Shown here: one piece after another, positions 1 to 6,754 of the stretch
How positions within the stretch are numbered: position 1 is the first letter of the stretch
Layout: each line of letters begins with the position of its first letter
From: Pedobacter psychrotolerans
Lineage (GTDB): Bacteria > Bacteroidota > Bacteroidia > Sphingobacteriales > Sphingobacteriaceae
Assembly (NCBI RefSeq): GCF_004340665.1
Contig: NZ_SLWO01000002.1
Span: 787,254 to 851,253 of the forward strand
DNA length: 64,000 bases
Direction: 5' to 3'
Translations under genes and position numbers: made by a program
Notes under the pieces: generated by a model
What the model saw: the letters and a program-made list of their open reading frames with translations, nothing else
Database searches by the model: none
Told to the model about the DNA's origin: nothing

Positions 1-189
1 AGCATTGGAAACAGCTTCTTTATTATTGCTGCTCACTACAAATCCAGCATCAGCGAAAGATTTTAAATGATCAATATTCCTACGGGTAAGTGTGATGTCA
101 CCTGCTTTGGCAAAGTTGGCTTTTACTAAACCTCTTGCTAAAGATAACCCGATATTTCCACTTCCAATAATGGCTATTTTTTTTGTCAT
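1..189 (-). CDS. proC: Pyrroline-5-carboxylate reductase, N-terminal part (cut by window edge)
   Basis: Only the first 63 codons lie in the window; the gene continues beyond position 1. The protein begins MTKKIAIIGSGNIGLSLARG, a Rossmann nucleotide-binding loop (GxGxxG-like, GSGNIG at residues 9-14), followed by the TLTRRN segment that in ProC contacts NADPH. ProC reduces 1-pyrroline-5-carboxylate to proline in the cytoplasm. In Bacteroidota arginine clusters proC is a usual neighbour, which supports the name. It lies 251 bp downstream of argB, separated by a long perfect hairpin (296-361), so it may be transcribed with or separately from the operon. Other NADPH-dependent reductases of this fold cannot be excluded from 63 residues. 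Confidence 0.75.
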   Translation of the reverse strand, partial: MTKKIAIIGSGNIGLSLARGLVKANFAKAGDITLTRRNIDHLKSFADAGFVVSSNNKEAVSNA

Positions 190-295
190 GATTACACAGA
201 TTTAGTTGATTACAACGATTTATGTTTTAATGGAAAGCAAGTTCAGAAACTCCTTAATTACTGTAGTCCGCTTTTTATTGCAATCTTTTTAACCT

Positions 296-361
296 CTGTC
301 ATGCTGAGGCACGAAGCATCTGTCTCATCGGCTGCAGATGCTTCGTGCCTCAGCATGACAG
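296..361. repeat. Long perfect hairpin between argB and proC (dispersed REP-like family)
   Basis: Left arm 296-322 and right arm 335-361 are exact reverse complements over 27 bp, with a 12-nt loop. The arm core reads GAGGCACGAAGCATCTG. Related single arms occur at about 47070-47160 (CTTCGTGCCTCAGCATG) and a GCGAAGCAATC variant occurs at 30940-30995, so this is a dispersed family rather than a simple terminator. There is no T-run after the stem on either strand. Confidence 0.85.
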
Positions 362-440
362 TTTATTTAGGGTTACTACTAACAAATATTTCATCCTTTC
401 AGATTTAATCGATAATTGATTAAGCCTCTCGTTCTTAAAC

Positions 441-1271
441 CTACTTTAGCATCTTAGTCCCGAAGGCTCCACTACCCAATTCCATAAGTTCATCGGCTTT
501 GCCAATATAAACGGCAGAAACACCTTTTTTAATGGCCTCAAAAGCATTATGCAATTTAGGAATCATTCCACCTTGTACCGTTCCATCTTCTTTTAAGCCT
601 TCAAACTCATTTGCTTTTATTTCCCGTACTACAGAATCATCATCATTCACGTCTTTTAGCACACCTTTTTTCTCGAAGCAATATACCAAACGCGTTTCAT
701 ATAAAGCTGACATTGCTACTGCAACCGATGATGCAATGGTATCGGCGTTGGTATTTAACAGTTGGGTTTCTCCATCATGCGTAATCGCACATAAAACAGG
801 AACCAATCCGGCTTGTAATAAACGATCTAATGTTTCTGCAGAAACAGAATTTTCATCTAAATCTCCAACAAAGCCATAGTCGATCTCAGTCCCCTCTAAA
901 TCTCCCCCAGATGGGGAGAATTTAATAATTGGGCGTTTTTTTGCCTTAATGATATTTCCATCTGCGCCAGTTAAACCAATGGCATTGCTGCCTTTGGCTT
1001 GCAATTGGGCAACCATATTTTTATTAATTAACCCGGCATAAACCATGGTAACGATCCGCAAAGTTTCAATATCGGTAATCCGGCGACCATCAACCATCTT
1101 CGCTTCTACACCTAAGCTTTCGCCAAGTTCTGTTGCGATTTTCCCTCCACCATGAACTAATATTTTATCTCCAGGCAAAGCTGTAAAATCCAGCAAAAAC
1201 TGGTGTAAGTTTGCTGAGTTATCAATTACATTTCCGCCGATTTTGATGATGGTAAGTTGCTTATTGTTCAT
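441..1271 (-). CDS. argB: Acetylglutamate kinase
   Basis: Phosphorylates N-acyl-glutamate in the second step of arginine synthesis (cytoplasm). The 276-residue protein shows the amino-acid-kinase pattern: KIGGNVID at residues 10-17, the glycine-rich VHGGGK at 39-44, GRRITD at 62-67, LTGADGNII at 100-108 and GGMIPKL late in the chain. Its first 11 bases overlap the end of the upstream nuclease gene, so translation is probably coupled. An oddity lies at residues about 113-128: between KKRP and DYGFVGD, which are nearly adjacent in the bacteroidal homologues I recall, there are about a dozen extra residues (SPSGGDLEG core). They are encoded by a short palindromic element (891-923), described separately. 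The insertion is in frame and probably tolerated in a surface loop. Confidence 0.93.
   Translation of the reverse strand: MNNKQLTIIKIGGNVIDNSANLHQFLLDFTALPGDKILVHGGGKIATELGESLGVEAKMVDGRRITDIETLRIVTMVYAGLINKNMVAQLQAKGSNAIGLTGADGNIIKAKKRPIIKFSPSGGDLEGTEIDYGFVGDLDENSVSAETLDRLLQAGLVPVLCAITHDGETQLLNTNADTIASSVAVAMSALYETRLVYCFEKKGVLKDVNDDDSVVREIKANEFEGLKEDGTVQGGMIPKLHNAFEAIKKGVSAVYIGKADELMELGSGAFGTKMLK
891..923 (-). repeat. In-frame palindromic element inside argB
   Basis: On the coding strand this stretch contains TCTCCCC-ATCT-GGGGGAGA followed by a TTTAGAGGGG tail and encodes the SPSGGDLEG core. Two related elements lie in argC (5934-5968 and 6261-6292). All three read TCTGG(A/G)G-like sequence in the same frame, giving Ser-Gly-(Gly/Asp). 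Confidence 0.65.
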
Positions 1272-2313
1272 TTCTATAAAAAATTTCAGAAAGTTGATGC
1301 AATTTTTCTGCGAGCAGTTTTTTGTCTATCAACTTGGTTTCATAATCGGCAATTAGTGCCGGTGATACATTTCTGGATAGTGCATATTCTACCACTTCCT
1401 CATCCTTGCCTTTACATAATAAAACACCAATACTTGGATTTTCATGTGGTCTTTTCACATCACGATCCAAGGCTTCAAGATAAAAATTTAGCTTACCTAA
1501 AAATTCCGGTTGAAATTCTTCAATTTTGAGCTCAAATAAAACCATGCATTGTAGATCACGATGGTAAAATAATAAATCGGTATAATAGTCTTTATTCCCT
1601 ACCTGCAGACGGTATTCACTCCCCATATAAGTAAAACCTTTACCCATTTCTAAAATGAAATTTTGAAGATTTTTAATCAGCGCTTGCTGCAAATCACTTT
1701 CAGAATGAATTTCTGGTAGGGCTAAAAACTCAAAAACGTAAGGGTCTTTAAAAATACCTGCAGGTAATTTTGAAGTAACTGCCGTACTAAATTTATTGCC
1801 GAGCATTGTTCGCTCAAAAGTAGCTGAATTTAACTGGCGTTCGAGTTCTCGGGTAGATAATTTATCTTTTATACTCTGATAAAGGTAAAATAGTTTTTCT
1901 TCGCTCGTTTTTGTTTTAGCCAAAATTAGTAAATGGTTTGTCCAACTAATTTGTGTCAGCAGTGCTGACACAAATTTATATCGCTCATTTACAGTATATT
2001 GAAATTGTGTCATCAGTGGTGACACAATTTCCGGATCGCTATAAACTTCATAAAATTGTTTCATTCTATAAAGTCCACGGCGGTTAAATCCTTTTAAAAG
2101 GGGTTGCTTTTCAGCAATATAATCTGCTAAATCGTTTACCGTTCCATCGCCCCAATTCCCCGCTAAAACTTTTTCTGAAACAATTTTTCCAATATTAAAA
2201 TACAACATCACCAATTCGGCATTTGCCTTACTGTAAACCCGATTCCGGGCATCGTTGATCATGATGATCACTTGCTCGAAATCAGATAAAGTATTTTTAA
2301 TTGGGTTAGTCAT
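1261..2313 (-). CDS. YhcG-like PDDEXK nuclease (DUF1016 family)
   Basis: A 350-residue protein matching the DUF1016/YhcG layout. The N-terminal helical part (about 1-180) contains NAELVMLYFNIGKIV and SRGLY-like (FNRRGLYRMKQFY) motifs. The C-terminal PDDEXK nuclease-like domain (about 185-345) contains YTDLLFYHR (Asp) and FELKIEEF (Glu-x-Lys), the expected metal-binding residues. Family members are thought to cleave or process DNA and are often carried between strains; the cellular role here is unknown. It is not an arginine gene, yet it sits between argF' and argB in the same orientation and overlaps the argB start by 11 bp. It also carries two palindromes (1948-1976 and 2002-2030). It looks intact. 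Confidence 0.85.
   Translation of the reverse strand: MTNPIKNTLSDFEQVIIMINDARNRVYSKANAELVMLYFNIGKIVSEKVLAGNWGDGTVNDLADYIAEKQPLLKGFNRRGLYRMKQFYEVYSDPEIVSPLMTQFQYTVNERYKFVSALLTQISWTNHLLILAKTKTSEEKLFYLYQSIKDKLSTRELERQLNSATFERTMLGNKFSTAVTSKLPAGIFKDPYVFEFLALPEIHSESDLQQALIKNLQNFILEMGKGFTYMGSEYRLQVGNKDYYTDLLFYHRDLQCMVLFELKIEEFQPEFLGKLNFYLEALDRDVKRPHENPSIGVLLCKGKDEEVVEYALSRNVSPALIADYETKLIDKKLLAEKLHQLSEIFYRNEQ
1948..1976. repeat. Palindrome within the YhcG-like gene (first copy)
   Basis: Arms of 14 bp (1948-1961 and 1963-1976; core TTGTGTCAGCA) flank a single central base. A related palindrome with core TTGTGTCA lies at 2002-2030, so two similar inverted repeats occur 54 bp apart inside the coding region. 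Confidence 0.7.
2002..2030. repeat. Palindrome within the YhcG-like gene (second copy)
   Basis: Arms AAATTGTGTCA (2002-2012) and TGACACAATTT (2020-2030) are perfect complements. The sequence resembles the palindrome at 1948-1976. The two encode the similar peptides VSALLTQ and VSPLMTQ, so this may be a short internal duplication. Confidence 0.65.
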
Positions 2314-2369
2314 ATGTAAAAAATTGTATTTAACGATCGTATTGTATCAACACGAACCAAGGCCTTTTG

Positions 2370-3344
2370 CTATTTCAATTCTTCCAGCATGGCTTTGATT
2401 ACGGCTTGTGCTGCCCATAAACGATTGCCAGCCTCATGGATGACCAATGAATTTGGTCCATCAAGAATTTCTGAAGATAACTCCAAATCTCTGCGAACCG
2501 GTAAACAATGCATCACTTTCGCATCATTTGTGAATTTTAACTTTTCATTGTCCATCATCCAGCCTTCAGGATAATTTAACACCTTACCGTATTCTTTATA
2601 GCTGCTCCAATTTTTCACATACACATAATCTGCACCAGCCAAAGCTTCTTCTATATTATATTGAATATCTGCACCTTGCGTAAATTCTTCTGAAAGTTCA
2701 TAGCCTTCAGGTTGAGCAATGGTAAAATCGATCATTCCTTCTTCCTGTGCTTTACACATCCATTCTGCGAAAGAATTTGGAACAGCTTGTGGCAGTGCTT
2801 TTACATGAGGCGCCCAGGCTAAAATTACCTTTGGTTTGCGCCCGTCAGGTTGCATTGTGGAGGTTTCCTGAATTGTAATGATATCAGCAAAACTTTGTAA
2901 AGGATGGCGTGTTGCACTTTCCAAACTGACCACCGGAACGGCACAATATTTTACGAATTTATTAAAGAAATCTTCACTATAATCTTCCTCACGATCTTTT
3001 AGTTTTGGGAAAGAGCGCAATCCTAAAATATCACAATATTGCCCCATTACTGCCGCAGCTTCACGAATATGCTCCACAGTTGAGCCGTTCATCACTACAC
3101 CATCCTGTGTTTCTAATGCCCAACCTTCTTTATCCAGATTCATCACCATCACATTCATCCCTAAATTTAAAGCAGCCTTTTGGGTACTTAAACGGGTACG
3201 TAAACTTGGGTTCATAAAAACCAATCCTAAGGTTTTGTTTTTACCTAAATCCTGGTGCGCATATGGATTCGCCTTTAATTCAAGCGCATCTTCTACAAAT
3301 TGTTTGATGCTTGGAACATCGTGTACGGAAGTGAAAAGTTTCAT
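2370..3344 (-). CDS. argF': N-acetyl- (or N-succinyl-) L-ornithine carbamoyltransferase
   Basis: Transfers a carbamoyl group to N-acylated ornithine, the Bacteroidota variant of the ornithine carbamoyltransferase step. The 324 residues include the carbamoyl-phosphate motif FMNPSLRTRLSTQ (43-55), the region around GVVMNGSTVEH (82-92), SLESATRHPLQSFAD and the late HCLPVRR. The position that, as I recall from structures, is Pro90 in the Bacteroides fragilis succinyl-ornithine enzyme and Glu92 in the Xanthomonas acetyl-ornithine enzyme is Val90 here by direct counting. The acyl group is therefore not settled by sequence. It lies between the YhcG-like gene and a four-helix-bundle gene. Confidence 0.92.
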   Translation of the reverse strand: MKLFTSVHDVPSIKQFVEDALELKANPYAHQDLGKNKTLGLVFMNPSLRTRLSTQKAALNLGMNVMVMNLDKEGWALETQDGVVMNGSTVEHIREAAAVMGQYCDILGLRSFPKLKDREEDYSEDFFNKFVKYCAVPVVSLESATRHPLQSFADIITIQETSTMQPDGRKPKVILAWAPHVKALPQAVPNSFAEWMCKAQEEGMIDFTIAQPEGYELSEEFTQGADIQYNIEEALAGADYVYVKNWSSYKEYGKVLNYPEGWMMDNEKLKFTNDAKVMHCLPVRRDLELSSEILDGPNSLVIHEAGNRLWAAQAVIKAMLEELK

Positions 3345-3385
3345 TTTGTTAAGCTTAAAGGTTAAAGCTTGAGGCTAAAAGCTTC
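3345..3385. repeat. Degenerate AAGCTTAAAGGTTAAAGC spacer repeat
   Basis: AT-rich spacer immediately upstream of the argF' start, containing AAGCTTAAAGGTTAAAGC and then GAGGCTAAAAGC. Similar text lies upstream of the first four-helix-bundle gene (3786-3810), argD (5040-5073) and the second four-helix-bundle gene (5483-5515), and again at 20120-20195. Confidence 0.6.
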
Positions 3386-3423
3386 CTGCCAAATGCAAAA
3401 AACATTATCAATCTTTAACTAAA

Positions 3424-3780
3424 TTACATTATTAATCGTTTCAGCAAGCCAATGAGCATTGCTTTAACTTCATTTGTTTTAATATTTATTTCCAGATACT
3501 TTTCATCACCTAAGTACCTTAAATCTTTCGCAAGTAAGCATGCATACTCAGCTTCATGGCAAGAACCCAATGCCATATCCAAAAACCGGGCAAAATCCCG
3601 ATCTGAATTTCTCCCTGCTCCCTCAACAATATTTAAGGGAACAGAATATGCAGCTCTTTTAATTTGGCTATGCAAATCATACTTTTCTGATGGCGGAAAT
3701 AATGGAAGTATATCCGAATAAATAAAAAGCACCATTAAATGTGCTTTTTTCCAAACTTCTAATTTTTGATAATCTCTCAT
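3424..3780 (-). CDS. Four helix bundle protein (23S rRNA intervening-sequence type), copy 1
   Basis: A 118-residue protein starting MRDYQKLEVWKKAHLMVL, with YDLHSQIKRAAYSVPLNIVEG at about 39-59 and a GSCHEAEYACLLAKDL helix. This is the usual signature of the S23/four-helix-bundle family (TIGR02436 type), first described in rRNA intervening sequences and related to the Avd protein of diversity-generating retroelements. No biochemical role is known for most members. It stands between argF' and argD in the operon direction, flanked on both sides by the degenerate AAAG-CTAAAG spacer repeats. It is clearly paralogous to the copy at 5122-5478; the N-terminal 95 residues are similar while the C-termini differ. 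Confidence 0.9.
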   Translation of the reverse strand: MRDYQKLEVWKKAHLMVLFIYSDILPLFPPSEKYDLHSQIKRAAYSVPLNIVEGAGRNSDRDFARFLDMALGSCHEAEYACLLAKDLRYLGDEKYLEINIKTNEVKAMLIGLLKRLIM

Positions 3781-3815
3781 TTCGTTTAAGCTTAATGGTT
3801 AAGCAGAAAGACCAA
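3781..3815. repeat. Degenerate spacer repeat upstream of four-helix-bundle copy 1
   Basis: Contains AAGCTTAATGGTTAAGC and AGAAAGACC, a diverged relative of the repeat at 3345-3385. Confidence 0.5.
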
Positions 3816-3905
3816 GGTTCTTTCTAATTGAAATAGGGATTTTCTAATTTAGTATTTTGTCATCAAATAAGCTAATTGCATGCGCTTTCAACTTTAATCT
3901 TTCAG

Positions 3906-5036
3906 CTAACTAACCACTTTTTTAAATGCTTCCAAAAATTCATCAGCATGTGCCTTTGTTAAATTCAAGGCTGGTAATAAACGGATCACATTTGGTTTTG
4001 CTTCGCCAGTGAAAATATGGTGCGTGAATAATAACTCTTTTTTAACGTGAGCCAGTTCAGCTGGCAATTCAATGCCGATCATTAAACCACGACCACGCAC
4101 TTCAACTACTTGCTCAAATTTCTTCAATTCAGTGATTAAGTAATTTCCGATTTCTTCAGCATTTTTCATGAGGTTATCTTGCTCCATCACCTCTAAAACC
4201 GCCAATGCTGCAGCACAAGCCAGATGATTGCCGCCAAAAGTGGTACCTAATTCCCCATGCCAAGGCTTAAATTTAGGTGCAATTGAAATTCCAGCTACTG
4301 GAAATCCATTACCCATTCCTTTGGCCATTGTGTAAACATCAGCTTCAACGCCTGAATAATCGTGTGAGTAAAACAAACCTGTACGGCCATAACCACACTG
4401 AACTGAATCTGCGATGTAAACTGAATTGTATTCATCACAAAGTGAACGGATTTTTTGCAGGAAACTTTTTGAAGCTTCTTTAATTCCGCCCACACCTTGA
4501 ATACCTTCAATAATTACCGCTGAAATTTCATTTCCATATGCTTTAAAAGTTTCTTCTAAAGCAACCTCATTGTTAAAAGGTAAAAAGATTACGTTTTCGG
4601 TCTGGTTAACCGGCGCTACAATTTTTGGATTATCGGTAACAGCAACAGCTAAAGAGGTACGTCCGTGGAAAGCACCAGTGAAAGCAATTACTTTCTTTCT
4701 GCCATTGTAAAACGAAGCAAGTTTTAATGCATTTTCATTGGCTTCAGCTCCAGAATTTACCAAAAACAATTGGTAATCTTTTTTACCAGAAACCTGACCT
4801 AACTTTTCTGCCAACTGCACCTGCAAAGGAATTTTCACCGAATTGGAGTAAAAACCAACCTTGTTTAACTGTTCGGTTAGGCGATTAACATAATGCGGAT
4901 GGGTGTGGCCAATTGAAATCACGGCATGACCGCCATATAAATCTAAATATTGTTGCTCGTTGGCATCCCAAACATTACTGCCTGATGCTTTTATAATTTC
5001 TATATCGTTAAGAGGATAAACGTCGAATAAATTCAT
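3906..5036 (-). CDS. argD: Acetylornithine (N-acyl-ornithine) aminotransferase
   Basis: PLP-dependent class III aminotransferase that converts N-acyl-glutamate semialdehyde and glutamate to N-acyl-ornithine. The 376 residues show GGHAVISIGHTHP (35-47), NSGAEANENALK (94-105), FHGRTSLA (123-130), the IADSVQCGYGRTG motif with the PLP-binding Asp near 210, and the Schiff-base lysine in TMAKGMGNGFPVAG (Lys239). TFGGNHLACAA follows. Length and motifs are normal. It is separated from argC by the second four-helix-bundle gene and from argF' by the first one. Confidence 0.94.
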   Translation of the reverse strand: MNLFDVYPLNDIEIIKASGSNVWDANEQQYLDLYGGHAVISIGHTHPHYVNRLTEQLNKVGFYSNSVKIPLQVQLAEKLGQVSGKKDYQLFLVNSGAEANENALKLASFYNGRKKVIAFTGAFHGRTSLAVAVTDNPKIVAPVNQTENVIFLPFNNEVALEETFKAYGNEISAVIIEGIQGVGGIKEASKSFLQKIRSLCDEYNSVYIADSVQCGYGRTGLFYSHDYSGVEADVYTMAKGMGNGFPVAGISIAPKFKPWHGELGTTFGGNHLACAAALAVLEVMEQDNLMKNAEEIGNYLITELKKFEQVVEVRGRGLMIGIELPAELAHVKKELLFTHHIFTGEAKPNVIRLLPALNLTKAHADEFLEAFKKVVS

Positions 5037-5073
5037 TTTTTTAAAGGTTAAAGACTAAAGACCAAAGACTAAA
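5037..5073. repeat. Degenerate AAAGACTAAAGACC spacer repeat upstream of argD
   Basis: Contains TTAAAGGTTAAAGACTAAAG followed directly by ACCAAAGACTAAAGC. It is nearly the same as the stretch inside the tex coding region at about 28520-28555. Confidence 0.65.
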
Positions 5074-5121
5074 GCTCCTGCTAAGTTATATATAGCATAA
5101 GCCTGATTCTCTAGTATTTAA

Positions 5122-5478
5122 TCAGTGAGATATTATGGTCGCAAATGCTTGATTAAACCAATTAACATCGCTGGCCATTTTGTAAATTTCTAAGTATTTG
5201 CTTTCTTCAAGATATTCTAAATCTTTAGCAAGAAAAAAAGCATATTCCATTTCTTGAACAGAGCCTAATGCATTATCAAGAAAATGAGCAAAATCTTTCT
5301 CAGTATGCCGGCCTGCTCCTTCAACTATATTTAAGGGTACCGAATAAGCTGCTCTTTTTACCTGACTATGCAGGTCATATTTTTCATGAGATGGAAATGC
5401 AGGTAAAATAACTTTATATACATGTAAAACCATCAAATGTGATTTTTTCCAAACGTCTAATTTTTGATAGTCTCTCAT
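5122..5478 (-). CDS. Four helix bundle protein (23S rRNA intervening-sequence type), copy 2
   Basis: A 118-residue paralogue of the gene at 3424-3780. It begins MRDYQKLDVWKKSHLMVL and keeps YDLHSQVKRAAYSVPLNIVEG, DFAHFLDNALGS and the LAKDLEYL helix; the last 20 residues are unrelated in detail (ends FATIISH). Like copy 1 it lies in the operon direction between two arginine genes (argD and argC), with degenerate AAAG-CTAAAG repeats at both ends. Function is unknown. The repeated placement suggests mobility or repeated duplication of a small module rather than an arginine role. Confidence 0.9.
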   Translation of the reverse strand: MRDYQKLDVWKKSHLMVLHVYKVILPAFPSHEKYDLHSQVKRAAYSVPLNIVEGAGRHTEKDFAHFLDNALGSVQEMEYAFFLAKDLEYLEESKYLEIYKMASDVNWFNQAFATIISH

Positions 5479-5482
5479 TCTT

Positions 5483-5594
5483 TTAAGCTTAAAGGTAAAA
5501 GCAAGAAGTCTAAAGCTCGTTGCAATTTTAAAACCTGGGATTAGTCCTTTTATTAACGTCTCGCTGTCTTCGCTTTAGTCTTTCAGCTTTGGTC
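5483..5594. repeat. Degenerate spacer repeats upstream of four-helix-bundle copy 2
   Basis: The start of this spacer reads AAGCTTAAAGGTAAAAGC and AAGTCTAAAGC; the end (about 5562-5594) has the reverse sense, CTTTAGTCTTTCAGCTTTGG. The opposing ends make the whole spacer partly self-complementary. Confidence 0.55.
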
Positions 5595-6604
5595 TAAAAA
5601 TAGGCCGCCTTCAATTTAAGCCCAGCTGTTTCTTCCAAGCCAAACATTAAGTTCATATTCTGAACCGCTTGACCGCTGGCACCCTTGAGCAGGTTATCAA
5701 TAATGCTAATGATGAACAATTTATTGCCATGCTTCTCTACATGAACCAACGCTTTATTGGTATTTACAACCTGCTTTAAATCGATATTTTTCCGGCTGAC
5801 GTAGGTGAAAGGATGGTTGCTGTAATATTCTTCATAAATGGTTTGGGCCTCTTCTAAAGTCAAATCACTTTCTAAATACATGGAAGCTAAAATACCTCTT
5901 GTAAATGCACCGCGTTGCGGGATGAAATTCAAAGCCCCCTCCAAACCTCCTCCAGAAGAGGAGGCTTTAGTTGCTTGCAATAAACTTTCGCCAATCTCAT
6001 TTAAATGCTGATGCTCAAAAGCTTTGTAGATGGAGAGATTATTATTTCTCCAGCTAAAATGTGAAGTGGCATTTAAGCCTTGTCCAGCACCTGTTGAACC
6101 AGTTGTCGCATTAATGTGAACTTCGCTTTTAATTAAACCTTTTGCAGCTAAAGGCAATAAACCTAATTGAATGCAAGTGGCAAAACAGCCTGGATTTGCA
6201 ATGTTTTTGGCCGATTTTATTGCTTCACGATTAAGTTCGGGTAAACCGTAAATAAAAGCCTTACCATCCCCAGAAGGAAGGGAGTTGGCCTTAAGCCTAA
6301 AATCCTGCGATAAATCGATGATTTTGATGTTATCATTAATCGGATTAGCGATTAAAAATTTCTGGGCATCGCCATGGCCGACACAAAGAAAAAGCACATC
6401 AATGTCCTGTGGAATATCGCTCACAAATTTTAAATCAGTGTCTCCTATTAAATCAGTGTGCACATCAGAAATCAGGTTTCCAGCGTTGCTGGTGCTATTT
6501 ACGAAAGCAATTTCAACATCGGGATGATTGATCAGGATACGGAGCATTTCGCCACCTGTATATCCGGCACCACCAATTATTCCTGCCTTAATTTTATTAC
6601 TCAT
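5594..6604 (-). CDS. argC: N-acetyl-gamma-glutamyl-phosphate reductase
   Basis: NADPH-dependent reduction of N-acyl-glutamyl phosphate to the semialdehyde. The chosen start gives MSNKIKAGIIGGAGYTGGE, where the Rossmann GGAGYTGGE follows at once; an in-frame ATG five codons upstream (6619) is possible. The catalytic cysteine is in ANPGCFATC (Cys140) and a late HVEKHGNKLFIIS strand is present. At about 336 residues it seems longer than the homologues I recall. Two segments look inserted: residues 107-115 (NSLPSGDGK) and 214-223 (ASSSGGGLEG), both encoded by short palindromic elements like the one in argB. The reading frame stays open through both. Confidence 0.93.
   Translation of the reverse strand: MSNKIKAGIIGGAGYTGGEMLRILINHPDVEIAFVNSTSNAGNLISDVHTDLIGDTDLKFVSDIPQDIDVLFLCVGHGDAQKFLIANPINDNIKIIDLSQDFRLKANSLPSGDGKAFIYGLPELNREAIKSAKNIANPGCFATCIQLGLLPLAAKGLIKSEVHINATTGSTGAGQGLNATSHFSWRNNNLSIYKAFEHQHLNEIGESLLQATKASSSGGGLEGALNFIPQRGAFTRGILASMYLESDLTLEEAQTIYEEYYSNHPFTYVSRKNIDLKQVVNTNKALVHVEKHGNKLFIISIIDNLLKGASGQAVQNMNLMFGLEETAGLKLKAAYF
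5934..5968 (-). repeat. In-frame palindromic element inside argC (second insertion)
   Basis: On the coding strand it contains CCTCCTCTTCTGGAGGAGG and then a TTTGGAGGGG tail, encoding ASSSGGGLEG (residues 214-223). The TTNGAGGGG tail and the TCTGG centre match the element in argB. Confidence 0.65.
6261..6292 (-). repeat. In-frame palindromic element inside argC (first insertion)
   Basis: The coding strand has CTCCCTTCCTTCTGGGGA, encoding NSLPSGDGK (residues 107-115). It is a more diverged member of the argB/argC element group, lying between DFRLK and FIYGLPE, which are close together in usual ArgC proteins. Confidence 0.5.
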
Positions 6605-6644
6605 TATCTGTTCTATCAATTATAGATGGATATGAAAATTAGAT

Positions 6645-6720
6645 CTTAATATTCCTTCGACAAGCTCAGGATGACAACTCTATGGGGATTGCTTCGTCGT
6701 GCCTCTTCGCAATGACGAAG
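6645..6720. repeat. Dispersed repeat arms between argC and argG
   Basis: Contains CCTTCGACAAGCTCAGGATG and then GCTTCGTCGTGCCTC with CGCAATGACG. Similar phrases recur at 46700-46760, 30940-30995 and 47120-47160. The segment looks like a mosaic of decayed hairpin elements rather than a regulatory site. Confidence 0.55.
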
Positions 6721-6754
6721 CAGGAAGTTAGCTTTCCGCTCTAGTCTTTAAGTT

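Noticed and set aside
3424..5478. Diversity-generating retroelement (Avd-like accessory genes)
   Set aside because: No reverse transcriptase, template repeat or variable-repeat target was found near either four-helix-bundle gene.
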